Shown: positions 44,796-53,777 of the stretch, in pieces
Layout: the number at the start of each line of letters is the position of its first letter
Position numbering within the stretch: position 1 is the stretch's first letter
Origin: Ruminococcus sp.
GTDB lineage: Bacteria; Bacillota; Clostridia; Oscillospirales; Ruminococcaceae
Assembly (NCBI RefSeq): GCF_017464355.1
Contig: NZ_JAFUAG010000034.1
Location: 1 to 64,000, forward strand
Direction: 5' to 3'
Length of the DNA stretch: 64,000 nucleotides
Notes under the pieces: model-generated
Seen by the model: the letters and a program-made list of their open reading frames with translations, nothing else
What the model was told of the DNA's origin: nothing
Database searches by the model: none
Position numbers and translations under genes: made by a program

Positions 44796-45965
44796 ATGAT
44801 TTTCGGGATCATACCCGCATACATACTCGGACAGACAGGTGTAAGCCTGCTGACAGAGCGTACACTGGCAAAGGGCGGCTTAGGCAAGGAACTGTTCAGA
44901 AAGACCAGGGTCTTAAGGCTGATAGTTTACATCGCCCTGGCGCTGCTGCCCTGCATGGGAACTTTTCTGCCTGACAGCAAAGCAAAATTTTTCTGCATGA
45001 AGACAGGCAACCTGTGGCTGGGATTTTTCTTATACTATACAGGACTTCTCCTGCTGTTTTCGGCAGTGGCTGCCATCATCAGCAAGGTGCGAAAGGATAC
45101 GGAGAAGAAAGCATTCAAAGTGGTAGTCCATGGGGCAGCGGTCTTCGCGGCAGTGATAACTGTATACGGCATGATACACGCCCAGAACACCAAGGTTGTC
45201 ACCTACGATATCGAAGCCCGTCAGGGGGGCGGAAGTCAGCTTAAAGTCGTACTGCTGGCTGACCTGCATCTGAGTGTGAACTCACTTCCAGAAACTACCG
45301 AGAAAATGGTGGAAAAGGTAAATGCCTGCGATGCAGATGTTATACTTGTGGCAGGCGATATATTCACCAGCACTTACGGCGGCCTTGAAGACCCAGACAG
45401 ATATTCAGCGGCACTTTCAAAGCTGGAAGCTAAGTACGGGGTATATGCGGTGGCAGGCAACCATGATGTGGAGGAAGCCCTTTTCGGAGGATTTGCTGTA
45501 GCTCCCGTCAGCAAGGCTTTCCGCACCAAGGAAATGGACGATTTCTTTGAAGCCTGTGATTTTAAAATGCTGTATGATGAGAGCATAGAACTTGACGACA
45601 CCGATGTCATCATCGTCGGCAGAAAGGACGGCGAGAAGGCGGGGGACGGCACCAAGAAACGTCTGAGCGCCAAAAAGCTGCTTAAAGACTGTGACCCCGA
45701 CAAGCTTAAGATAGTGCTGGAGCATGAGCCCAAGGATTACGAGAAGCTTGCTAAAAACGGCGCTGATATGGTACTTTCGGGACACACCCACAACGGACAG
45801 CTTTTCCCGGGAAATCTGGTGGTGCCTTTCTTCAACGAGAATGCCTACGGCTGCAAAACGCTTTTCGGTATGCCCACAGTGGTAACAGCAGGCACAGGTT
45901 ATTACGGCCCGCCCATGAGGGTCGGTACAGACAGCGAGATAACAGTTATAAACATAACCTACTGA
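44796..45965 (+). CDS. Membrane metallophosphoesterase (YkuE-like)
   Basis: This 389-residue protein has three or four N-terminal helices (about 1-125), then a calcineurin-type phosphoesterase. The metal ligands are visible: LLADLHLS, LVAGDIF, VAGNHDVE, VLEHEP and SGHTHNGQ. Family members hydrolyse phosphodiesters or lipid phosphates at the membrane; the substrate cannot be told here. AAGGGAG precedes the start. The gene lies behind a terminator-bearing leader that may control it, and 19 bp before a polytopic membrane gene likely in the same operon. Confidence 0.87.
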   Translation: MIFGIIPAYILGQTGVSLLTERTLAKGGLGKELFRKTRVLRLIVYIALALLPCMGTFLPDSKAKFFCMKTGNLWLGFFLYYTGLLLLFSAVAAIISKVRKDTEKKAFKVVVHGAAVFAAVITVYGMIHAQNTKVVTYDIEARQGGGSQLKVVLLADLHLSVNSLPETTEKMVEKVNACDADVILVAGDIFTSTYGGLEDPDRYSAALSKLEAKYGVYAVAGNHDVEEALFGGFAVAPVSKAFRTKEMDDFFEACDFKMLYDESIELDDTDVIIVGRKDGEKAGDGTKKRLSAKKLLKDCDPDKLKIVLEHEPKDYEKLAKNGADMVLSGHTHNGQLFPGNLVVPFFNENAYGCKTLFGMPTVVTAGTGYYGPPMRVGTDSEITVINITY

Positions 45966-45984
45966 ACAAAGGAGGGATGACCCT

Positions 45985-47526
45985 ATGCAATGGCAATACA
46001 AAAAGCTGCTGAAATCATCGTTTGATACAGTTTTCTGTAAGGGTTTCCGTGCATGGTGCATAATCGCAGCGGCGGCGCTGTTCTTTGCGCTGCTGGGTTC
46101 GATAAAGAGCAACCAGAGCAACCAGGACGAAGTCTTCCGGATGATAGACCGCGCTTTCGGCCTTGAAAGCTTTATGTCCCCCGATAATATGGAGGTGCTG
46201 GAGGATTACGCAGCCGAAAGTTCATTCGGCAAGGCGGTGAACACCGAAGATGTCAGGCTGACCGACGACCTGCTGAAGCTGCTGGCTGACAAGAACACAA
46301 TGCTGGTACGGCTGCTTGGTGTCAACATGGATTACGTCAAGCGCAACTCGGGTGAAGTCATCGGGATAATGGTGGTGGCCATGGTGCTGCTGACCTTGCT
46401 GAACCAGTTCATTTCCAGCATAATGGAGATAGGCAAGGCCAGGTTCGCACTGGAGAACCGTTTCCAGAAAAACGGCAGGTTCCGCAGGATATTCGCACCC
46501 TTCGGCAGCGGACATTTCTGGCATCTGGCCTGGGTATATGTGCAGTACAATCTGGTCATGTATCTGTGGGCGCTTACTATCATCGGGTACTTCTACAAGG
46601 TCATACAGTACAGCATGGTGCCCTCCATACTGGCGGAGAACCCCTCCCTTTCCTGGAAGCAGGCAAGAGATCTCTCCAAGGAGATGACTAAGGGCTACAA
46701 AAGAAAGATACTGCTGACCTACATCATCTGCATTCCTCTTTACCTTGTTGAGGCTTTGCCTGTGGTGGGACTTATCACTGTGACCCCCATGATGATGCAG
46801 CTCGATACGGAGATGTACCTTACCCTTCGCCGCCGCAGAGATATCGACCGTTCTGCTTTTATCGAGCCTGTTTTCGACGGCAAGGCTTATGTTTACGCCG
46901 CACGCAAGAAAGGCGCCAAGCTTCCCGAAGTGCCTGATTACAAACTGCCCAACGTACTCAGCAAGGTAACAGACTTCGACAAGGCCGACAAGTACAGGCT
47001 GACTGACTATATAATCATGTTCTTCACCTTTGCACTGGTGGGCTATCTCTGGGAGGTCAGCATTTACATCGTGGAGGAGCACAAGTTTGTCAACCGCGGC
47101 ATGATGCACGGCCCATGGGTACCTATTTACGGCTTCGGAGGAGTGTTCATAATCTTCTTCCTCAACCGTTTCAAGAACAACAAGCCAAAGCTGATAGCCC
47201 TGACCATGCTGCTTTGCGGCATTCTGGAATACCTGACAAGTCTGGTGCTTGACATAGCCATGAATGCCACCTATTGGGATTACACCACCATGAGTTTCAA
47301 CCTGAACGGCCGTGTGTGCCTGGCAGGGCTGTGCGCCTTTGCCATAGGCGGATTTGCAGGCATTTACCTCATAGGCCCCGCTATAAGCGGCGCACTGACA
47401 AAGTTCGGTACCAAGCGAACGCGGATAGTTTGTGCTATCCTTGTAGCTGCCTTCGCGGCAGACCTTATCTGGTGTGCTGTAGTCGGGCCTAACTCAGGCC
47501 GCGGCATAGATACGGACTTCTGCTGA
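45985..47526 (+). CDS. DUF975-CmpB fusion membrane protein
   Basis: This 513-residue polytopic protein joins two membrane modules. The first ~300 residues resemble DUF975 integral membrane proteins (WKQARDLSKEMTKGYKRK). The C-terminal ~175 match the CmpB/type IV ABC-transporter-like family (GYLWEVSIYIVEEHKFVNRG, then GPWVPIYGFGG). Both modules usually occur as separate proteins of unknown function in Firmicutes. The start has GGAGGG upstream. It is probably co-transcribed with the phosphoesterase. Confidence 0.75.
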   Translation: MQWQYKKLLKSSFDTVFCKGFRAWCIIAAAALFFALLGSIKSNQSNQDEVFRMIDRAFGLESFMSPDNMEVLEDYAAESSFGKAVNTEDVRLTDDLLKLLADKNTMLVRLLGVNMDYVKRNSGEVIGIMVVAMVLLTLLNQFISSIMEIGKARFALENRFQKNGRFRRIFAPFGSGHFWHLAWVYVQYNLVMYLWALTIIGYFYKVIQYSMVPSILAENPSLSWKQARDLSKEMTKGYKRKILLTYIICIPLYLVEALPVVGLITVTPMMMQLDTEMYLTLRRRRDIDRSAFIEPVFDGKAYVYAARKKGAKLPEVPDYKLPNVLSKVTDFDKADKYRLTDYIIMFFTFALVGYLWEVSIYIVEEHKFVNRGMMHGPWVPIYGFGGVFIIFFLNRFKNNKPKLIALTMLLCGILEYLTSLVLDIAMNATYWDYTTMSFNLNGRVCLAGLCAFAIGGFAGIYLIGPAISGALTKFGTKRTRIVCAILVAAFAADLIWCAVVGPNSGRGIDTDFC

Positions 47527-47540
47527 TATATGGCCTCAAA

Positions 47541-47572
47541 GCCATGGCAGCCCTGCTGCTGTGGCTTTTTAT
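47541..47572 (+). terminator. Probable terminator after the DUF975-CmpB gene
   Basis: GCCATGGCAG and CTGCTGTGGC form an imperfect stem followed by TTTTTATT. Confidence 0.6.
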
Positions 47573-47587
47573 TGTCTGAAAAAGCTA

Positions 47588-47616
47588 TTGTATTTTTTAA
47601 AAAAATATGTTATGAT
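47588..47616 (+). promoter_or_regulatory. Sigma-A-like promoter of the lipoprotein gene
   Basis: TTGTAT (47588-47593) and TATGAT (47611-47616) with a 17-bp spacer. Confidence 0.6.
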
Positions 47617-47673
47617 ATACTTTCGGGGAGATAAGTCCCCGAAGGTAAGGATAAATGTTTAAGGAGGAGTAAA

Positions 47674-48477
47674 ATGAAATTTACCAAGACCATGCTGGCT
47701 GCAGCGGCCATTGCTGCCCTGCTGTGCAGCTGCGGAAACACTGCTGAGAATGACAGCTCTGCATCTTCTGCCGCAGAAACAACAACAACCACCACAGCCG
47801 CCGAGGCTGAAAGCACCGAAGAGGTATCTGAGGTCACTGAGGAAACAGAGAGCGAAACTGAGTCCGAGGACGAAGCTGATCACACCATAGTGATGGACGC
47901 TTCAATGGATCAGGAGGTACCTGTTACCTACAAGGGCGACTTTGAGTACAACGGTGTGACCATCAAGACCGTTGGCGATGTGATGTCAGCCGATGAGAAC
48001 GTAAGGACAGCCTCTATGGGCAACCAGCTTTTCATGGTCATCGACAACGATGATGTCTGCGCACGCTTTATAGCCAATATGCCCGAAGACATCAAGGAGC
48101 AGTATTACGATGTGGATATATTTGCTGATGACTATGAGGAGCAGCAGAATGCTCTGGTAAAGGATCTGGAGATAGCAAGGCTCGATGATTACAAGGATGG
48201 TATCCCCGCCCAGGAAGAGCTGGACAAATTCGTAGGCGGCCCTGCAAGCGATCTTTTTGACGCCGGCTACTCAGCAAGCGGCTGGGCCATCTCAGGCGGC
48301 GAGGGTCAATTCAGCTTTGACGACGGTGTCTATGAATACACTGTGATCTTCAACGAGCCTTTATCTGAAGACGCTGACTACAACTCTGAAAGCGCCTTTG
48401 ATGGTCTGACCGTAAAGAGCATTGTCTGCAAGGGTCTTGGCTACAATGCTTTCTCAAACATAGGCATCTATGAGTGA
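47674..48477 (+). CDS. Lipoprotein of unknown function
   Basis: This 267-residue protein has a lipoprotein signal (AALLCSCGN), a Thr/Glu-rich linker at about 28-68 and a folded domain from about 75 to the end. I recognise no family. The domain is acidic with alternating beta segments (YNGVTIKTVGDVMSA, GGEGQFSFDDGVYEYTV). It should be displayed on the outer face of the membrane. AAGGAGGAG precedes the start. It is a single-gene unit with its own promoter and a bidirectional terminator shared with the convergent VanY gene. Confidence 0.75.
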   Translation: MKFTKTMLAAAAIAALLCSCGNTAENDSSASSAAETTTTTTAAEAESTEEVSEVTEETESETESEDEADHTIVMDASMDQEVPVTYKGDFEYNGVTIKTVGDVMSADENVRTASMGNQLFMVIDNDDVCARFIANMPEDIKEQYYDVDIFADDYEEQQNALVKDLEIARLDDYKDGIPAQEELDKFVGGPASDLFDAGYSASGWAISGGEGQFSFDDGVYEYTVIFNEPLSEDADYNSESAFDGLTVKSIVCKGLGYNAFSNIGIYE

Positions 48478-48497
48478 TATTTAACGGCACAGAAAAA

Positions 48498-48532
48498 GCC
48501 AATGCATTTTTCACAATGCATTGGCTTTTTTT
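48498..48532. terminator. Bidirectional terminator
   Basis: GCCAATGCAT and ATGCATTGGC form a perfect 10-bp stem with a T-run on the plus strand and an A-run before it, serving both convergent genes. Confidence 0.85.
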
Positions 48533-48636
48533 ATCGCAATACGAAAGTACAGTCATTATGTTTCATCAGCGATACACTTCAAGTTCGGGAATTTTTTATC
48601 CTCTCCCGAAGCAGCTGCTTCACTGACGGAGAAAGC

Positions 48637-49752
48637 TTACTTCTCCCAGATGATTATCTGCCAGCCGCCGTCCTTTTCGCGGCCCAGCCACCACCTGTAA
48701 TCCTTCATCTCGGTGTCGGGGTCGAATACCTGGCTGCCCTCCTTGGGGGTGTGGAAATCTGTCAGGAACTCAACTACCTCCGCATAGTTGGTGGTGTTGT
48801 CGAATTCTTTCATTATAGCCAGGTTCTCCTTGGTGGTGAACTCATCACCTGCATAGCGCAGGCTGTGCAGCTCGCAGCCCTCAAAGGTGGCAAACTTGCA
48901 CTTTACCTGTACAGCTGCTTCCTCCAGCTCCTCCTCGGAGAACAGCTTGGAGGTGCCGAGATCTTCCTTAAGCTCCGCAGAATTAACTGCACCCAGGTAT
49001 TCTTCAAGGGTCAGCCCCTCAGACATGATCTTCTCGGCAGCGTCAGCATCGTCGATATAACGGATATGCCAGGGCTCATAGCCGTAGCCCGTGATATGCT
49101 CCTTTCCCTCCGGGTAGCGGAGTATGAAGCCGTGCTCAGCCAGCTTTTCATGGATAGCTGACCAGATCTCAGGGTACTGCACCATGTCCTCGTTGAGGTA
49201 TATATCCTCGCCGTAAACGTTCAGGTACAGGTCAAGGGCAAGACCTGTGTGGTGCTCGGAGAAACCGGGGGTAGCCACGGTCTTTATTGCATAGTCCTCG
49301 CCGTACTGCTCGGTGAAGTCTGCCATTATCCTCTCCTGGTCGGCAACACTTCTTCTGGCAGAGTCAAGGTCAACATAAATGCCCTCTTCTTCAAGCTCGG
49401 CTTTCAGTTCAAGGTAAGCGTCGTAAGCCTTCTTCTCCACCTCAACATCATCGCCCAGAGAATTTGTGCAGTGAACGGTCTCCAGCTCATTCTCCCAGTT
49501 TTCGGGCAGAGGGTTCAGCTTGTTTACCAGAGCCATGTAGTCTATGCTGTGAGTTTCATCCTCAGTGGTGGTCTCATCATCAGAGGTAGTCAGCATATCC
49601 TCGTCTGCGGTAGCAAATGCGTCCCCCGCTTCTGTCTGAGTGGTCTGCTGTGTATCAGCCTTGTTTTCAGTGTTCTTGTTTTTATCACCGCAGCCGGCAA
49701 GCAGCAGACAAATAGCTGTGCAGGCAGCCGCAAATCTCATTGATCTTCTCAT
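48637..49752 (-). CDS. VanY-like D-alanyl-D-alanine carboxypeptidase lipoprotein
   Basis: This 371-residue lipoprotein (LLLAGCGD) trims the terminal D-Ala of peptidoglycan stem peptides. A Thr-rich linker precedes an M15B domain at about 105-265. The zinc ligands are SEHHTGLALDLY and EPWHIRY; VDLDSARRS is the family's substrate segment. About 100 extra C-terminal residues (KFATFEGCELHSLRYAGDEF) are not part of M15B and are unassigned. Vancomycin resistance is not implied, as no vanHAX genes are present. AGGAG precedes the start. Confidence 0.87.
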   Translation of the reverse strand: MRRSMRFAAACTAICLLLAGCGDKNKNTENKADTQQTTQTEAGDAFATADEDMLTTSDDETTTEDETHSIDYMALVNKLNPLPENWENELETVHCTNSLGDDVEVEKKAYDAYLELKAELEEEGIYVDLDSARRSVADQERIMADFTEQYGEDYAIKTVATPGFSEHHTGLALDLYLNVYGEDIYLNEDMVQYPEIWSAIHEKLAEHGFILRYPEGKEHITGYGYEPWHIRYIDDADAAEKIMSEGLTLEEYLGAVNSAELKEDLGTSKLFSEEELEEAAVQVKCKFATFEGCELHSLRYAGDEFTTKENLAIMKEFDNTTNYAEVVEFLTDFHTPKEGSQVFDPDTEMKDYRWWLGREKDGGWQIIIWEK

Positions 49753-49826
49753 AAATATCTCTCCTGTTAAATTATATAAATATTTTTATTACCCTGAAAT
49801 ATTCTTCCTGTCCATATACCCCGCTG

Positions 49827-50420
49827 TCATTTCAGCAGTTCATCAAGCCTTACCCCAAGAGCCTTTGCTATGCTCATAAGGGTAGGCAGGTCGGGCACCC
49901 GTGAGCCGTTTTCCCACCTGGCCACCGTAGAAAGCACACAGCCGAGAGCCTCAGCCAGCCCCGCCCTGGAAATTCCTCTTTCCTCACGGCATTTGCGAAT
50001 CTTCATACCGATGAACGTTCCCGAAAGGTTCTGGGCTGCCAGCATACTGTCGGTTATATCCGATACGGGATAGCGCAGGTCGTCAAGGGCATCTTTCAGC
50101 AGTGCCTTGTCCACAGGCTTAAGCAGATACCCGCTGGCATGGGTGCTGTAGCTTTCAAAAGCGTGATCCTTGCTATCCGTTATGTAGATGATATTCGTCC
50201 TGGGAAATTTCTTCTGAACCTTTTTGGCAAGGGCAATGCCGTTGAAGACCTCAGGCTCAATATCCATCAGTATGACATCAAAGCCATGCTCTCTGCAAAG
50301 GGGCAGTACCTCGGAGGGGCTGCAGGTGCTGAAAAGCTCAGCCTCGGGAAGCAGCTCTTCTGTCATCGCTTTCATTTCTTCAACGACCGCAGGGCGATCA
50401 TCAGCTATCAGTATCTTCAT
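49827..50420 (-). CDS. Response regulator with XRE-type output
   Basis: This 197-residue protein has a receiver domain at about 1-118, with acidic pocket DD near residue 7, phospho-acceptor in VILMDIEPE, and conserved Lys in YLLKPVDKA. A helix-turn-helix XRE domain follows at about 135-195 (ISRAGLAEALGCVLSTVARW). The receiver is close to LytTR/AgrA-type regulators, but the usual LytTR output is replaced by an XRE repressor-type domain. No histidine kinase gene lies nearby, so it is an orphan here. AGGAG precedes the start. Confidence 0.85.
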   Translation of the reverse strand: MKILIADDRPAVVEEMKAMTEELLPEAELFSTCSPSEVLPLCREHGFDVILMDIEPEVFNGIALAKKVQKKFPRTNIIYITDSKDHAFESYSTHASGYLLKPVDKALLKDALDDLRYPVSDITDSMLAAQNLSGTFIGMKIRKCREERGISRAGLAEALGCVLSTVARWENGSRVPDLPTLMSIAKALGVRLDELLK

Positions 50421-50780
50421 TCCGAATTCTCCTGTCAGGTGACACCACGCATCTGCATAAGCATAAAAAGCTGATCGAAATATGTTCGGTGAGCATATGG
50501 TCTTTTCTTACTGTTCTGCATTACTTTTATACGAAACTATAACACATTTTATTATAGCATTTTTATTTCGTTTTGAAAATCACTTGTAGAAAATTTCAGC
50601 GTTTTAATGTAACTGCACAATTCCAACCACGAAATTTTGTCACTCTTAACAAATAATTAATTGTGCCAACGCGGCAATAGCAGAGCATCTATATTAATGG
50701 TATAATATATTGTGGAAATGTGTAATTACTGTTAATTTTAGTCATAATTTATAATCAAATTTAGGAACGGAGGTTTTTAT
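50421..50780. other. Divergent intergenic region
   Basis: AT-rich DNA between the regulator and the STAS gene. TATAAT at 50701-50706 is a good -10 box for the STAS gene, but no matching -35 box is visible. No gene was found. Confidence 0.45.
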
Positions 50781-51077
50781 ATGGATATCAACATCACCAG
50801 AGAAGACACTACCCTGACAGTTGCCCTTGACGGCAGACTTGACACCCTCACCGCCCCCCAGCTGGAGGACAAGCAGGAAGACTCCATCGAAGGGGTGGAA
50901 AAGCTGGTATTTGACCTGGAAAAGCTGCAGTACATATCCAGTGCGGGACTCAGAGTATTACTTTCCGCCATGCAGATAATGGAGGAACAGGGAGAGCTAA
51001 AGGTGCGCAATGCCCGCCCGGAGGTAATGGACGTTTTTGAAGTCACGGGATTTATCGACTACCTGAGCTTTGAATAA
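50781..51077 (+). CDS. STAS-domain anti-anti-sigma-like protein
   Basis: This 98-residue single STAS domain resembles SpoIIAA/RsbV. The phosphorylatable Ser lies in LQYISSAGLRVLLSAM. Such proteins bind anti-sigma kinases when unphosphorylated. No partner kinase or phosphatase occurs in the window. It is followed by a hairpin without a clear T-run and then by the NHLM export genes 88 bp later, so it may lead that operon. GGAGG precedes the start. Confidence 0.87.
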   Translation: MDINITREDTTLTVALDGRLDTLTAPQLEDKQEDSIEGVEKLVFDLEKLQYISSAGLRVLLSAMQIMEEQGELKVRNARPEVMDVFEVTGFIDYLSFE

Positions 51078-51096
51078 TATTTAACGCCGAAGATCA

Positions 51097-51129
51097 AAAC
51101 TGCCTGATATCCTGCGGGACAGGCAGTTT
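51097..51129 (+). terminator. Weak hairpin between STAS and NHLM genes
   Basis: AAACTGCCT and AGGCAGTTT form a 9-bp stem, but the following sequence has no U-run. It is perhaps a partial terminator or RNA-processing site. Confidence 0.35.
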
Positions 51130-51164
51130 ATCCGTAAAAATATAAGATGATAAGGTGAAAGATC

Positions 51165-51578
51165 ATGGAAGAGAACAAATCAAATGTATTCAGACAAAGG
51201 TCTATCGACCGCATATCCTCTCCCGAACAGCTGACGGATTATCTCAGGGTGACAAACCCGGGGATATGGGCGCTGCTGGCCGCAGTTATCTTCCTGCTGG
51301 GAGGGCTTTTCGCATGGAGCATGGCAGGCAGCCTGGATACCCTGGCTGAGGGTGTGGCTGTGGTGGAGGACGGACAGGCCTCTATAGTAACTGCTGACAG
51401 CAGCGTAAGATCGGGAATGACAGTGCGCTTCGGCAACAAAGAGTATGACATCTCCGCAGTTGAAACTGACGACCCGAGCATGGTGGTGGCTTATGCACCT
51501 GTGGACGAAGCAGACGGCAGATACGATGTTAAAATAGTCACAGAGAGCATACACCCCATAAAATTCCTGTTCAGTTAA
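51165..51578 (+). CDS. Short NHLM-type HlyD-like secretion protein
   Basis: This 137-residue membrane protein has a cytoplasmic N-terminus (SIDRISSPEQLTDYLRVTNP), one membrane helix at about 34-57, and a small beta domain outside. The N-terminal segment matches NHLM bacteriocin-system HlyD-like proteins, but the long coiled coil and lipoyl domain are missing, so it is about half the usual length. In a Gram-positive cell no periplasm-spanning adaptor is needed. It ends 9 bp before the peptidase-ABC gene. Confidence 0.75.
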   Translation: MEENKSNVFRQRSIDRISSPEQLTDYLRVTNPGIWALLAAVIFLLGGLFAWSMAGSLDTLAEGVAVVEDGQASIVTADSSVRSGMTVRFGNKEYDISAVETDDPSMVVAYAPVDEADGRYDVKIVTESIHPIKFLFS

Positions 51579-51587
51579 GAGGTCATC

Positions 51588-53765
51588 ATGAAAGAAAAAA
51601 AGATAAAACCTACCATCACAAAGGGCGCTGCAAAGGTGCCTGTGATAATGCAGCTGGAGGCTCTTGAATGCGGTGCCGCCAGCCTTGCCATGGTCATGGC
51701 CTACTACGATAAATGGGTGCCTCTGGAACAGGTCAGGGCGGATTGCGGTGTCAGCCGTGATGGCTCCAATGCGAAAAATATTTTCAAGGCGGCGCAGTCC
51801 TACGGCTTCAAGGTCAGTGCCTTCAAGCGCACCCCCGAGAGCATTCGTGAGAAAGGGCAGTTCCCCTGTATCATACACTGGAACTTCAACCACTTTGTGG
51901 TGCTTGACGGCTTCAAGGGGAAGTATGCCTGCATCAACGACCCCGCCAGAGGTTTCGTTAAAGTGAGCCCCGAGGAATTCGACAAGTCATTCACGGGGGT
52001 TACTATCACCCCTGTCCCCGCAGAAGATTTCAAGCCTGAGGGCAAGCGCAAAAGCACCATTGAATTTGCCAGGAAGCGGCTGGTAGGTGCAGGGGCGGCA
52101 GTGGTCTTCGTTATGCTGACCACGGTGATAACCTCCATATTCGGCATGATCAACCCCATAATGTCAAAGATATTCATGGACAGGCTGCTGACAGGGCGCA
52201 ACAGCGAATGGCTCATGCCCTTTATCGGCCTGATGACAGCCCTTGCGGCTTTGCAGATAATAGTCGCCTGGGCCCAGGCCATATACAACCTGAAGCTCGG
52301 GGGAAAAATGGCCATGGTCGGGTCAACTGCCTATATGTGGAAGGTGCTGCATATGCCCATGGAATTTTTCAGCCAGCGCATGGCAGGCGATATTCAGTCA
52401 AGGCAGGACACCAATTCTACCATAGCGGGAACGCTGGTGAACACCTTTGCTCCCCTGCTGCTCAACACCGCCATGATGTTCTTCTACCTTGTGCTAATGC
52501 TCAGGCAAAGCCTGCTGCTGACGGCCATTGGCATAGGCACCATGGTGCTGAACATTTTCCTGTCCCGCCTGATATCCGAGAAAAGGGTGAACATTACCCG
52601 TGTCATGCAGCGTGACAGTGCCAAGCTGGGTTCCACAACCGTTGCAGGGATCAAAATGATAGAAACTATAAAATCCAGCGGTGCCGAGGACGGGTTCTTC
52701 CAGAAATGGTCGGGCTATCAGGCCTCGGTCAATGCACAGCAGGTCAAGGCGGAAAAGGTCAACGGCTACCTGGGCATGGTGCCTGCTTTTATGGCGACCC
52801 TGGCAAACTATGCGGTAATGGTCATGGGTGTGTGGTTCGTGATGAACGGACAGTTCACCCTGGGCGCCCTGCAGATGTTCCAGGGCTTTCTCGGGTCATT
52901 CATGTCCCCTGCCATGATGCTTGTAAATGCAGGGCAGACCCTGCAGGAGATGCGCACCCAGATGGAGCGCGTTGAGGACGTTATGCAGTATCCCCTTGAC
53001 CCCAACACCGCCGACAGGGATGAGGCTGACGAAAAGCGGAGAAAGCTCGGGGGTAATGTGGAGCTTAGGAACATATCCTTCGGCTATTCAAAGCTGGAAC
53101 AGCCTTTGATAGAAGATTTTTCCATGTCCATAAAACCCGGAGGACGGGTGGCTTTCGTGGGAAGCTCGGGCTGCGGCAAATCTACTCTTTCAAAACTCAT
53201 TTCTGGACTTTACGAGCCCTGGAACGGCGAGATACTCTTTGACGGCAAGCCCAGGAACGAACACAGCCGTGCGGTCATGACAGGTTCCATTGCCGTGGTC
53301 GATCAAGATATAACCCTGTTTGAGGGCACCATAGCTGACAACATAAAAATGTGGGACGAGTCAGTAAAGGACTTTGAGATGATACTTGCCGCCAGAGATG
53401 CACAGCTCCATGAAGACATAATGGCCCGTGAGGGCGGCTACCAGTACAAGCTTACCTCGGGAGGGCGCGATCTTTCGGGCGGACAGCGGCAGCGCATGGA
53501 GATAGCCCGTGTGCTGGCACAGGACCCCTCCATAATCATACTGGACGAAGCTACCTCAGCCCTTGATGCAAAGACAGAATACGAGGTCGTGAATGCTATC
53601 AAGGACAGAGGCATAACCTGCATAGTCATCGCCCACAGGCTTTCCACCATACGTGACTGCGATGAGATAATCGTGCTGGAACAGGGCAAGGTGGTCGAGA
53701 GGGGCACCCATGACGAGCTTATGGCCAAGGGCGGCGCTTACACCGAACTTGTCACTAACGAATAG
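51588..53765 (+). CDS. NHLM peptidase/permease/ATPase (C39-ABC)
   Basis: This 725-residue exporter removes double-glycine leaders during transport. A C39 peptidase occupies about 1-140, with the catalytic Cys28 in LEALECGAAS and His in NFNHFVVLDG. Six helices follow (about 160-430), then an ATPase with GSSGCGKST, LSGGQRQRME and ILDEATSALD. The length and order match NHLM ABC1. A candidate substrate with a GG leader is encoded at 56548. The start has AGAGG upstream. Confidence 0.92.
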   Translation: MKEKKIKPTITKGAAKVPVIMQLEALECGAASLAMVMAYYDKWVPLEQVRADCGVSRDGSNAKNIFKAAQSYGFKVSAFKRTPESIREKGQFPCIIHWNFNHFVVLDGFKGKYACINDPARGFVKVSPEEFDKSFTGVTITPVPAEDFKPEGKRKSTIEFARKRLVGAGAAVVFVMLTTVITSIFGMINPIMSKIFMDRLLTGRNSEWLMPFIGLMTALAALQIIVAWAQAIYNLKLGGKMAMVGSTAYMWKVLHMPMEFFSQRMAGDIQSRQDTNSTIAGTLVNTFAPLLLNTAMMFFYLVLMLRQSLLLTAIGIGTMVLNIFLSRLISEKRVNITRVMQRDSAKLGSTTVAGIKMIETIKSSGAEDGFFQKWSGYQASVNAQQVKAEKVNGYLGMVPAFMATLANYAVMVMGVWFVMNGQFTLGALQMFQGFLGSFMSPAMMLVNAGQTLQEMRTQMERVEDVMQYPLDPNTADRDEADEKRRKLGGNVELRNISFGYSKLEQPLIEDFSMSIKPGGRVAFVGSSGCGKSTLSKLISGLYEPWNGEILFDGKPRNEHSRAVMTGSIAVVDQDITLFEGTIADNIKMWDESVKDFEMILAARDAQLHEDIMAREGGYQYKLTSGGRDLSGGQRQRMEIARVLAQDPSIIILDEATSALDAKTEYEVVNAIKDRGITCIVIAHRLSTIRDCDEIIVLEQGKVVERGTHDELMAKGGAYTELVTNE

Positions 53766-53777
53766 GAGGTGCAGATC

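Noticed and set aside
48637-49752. Vancomycin-resistance locus
   Set aside because: The VanY-like enzyme stands alone; no vanH, vanA, vanX or vanRS genes are nearby, and such carboxypeptidases are common wall enzymes.
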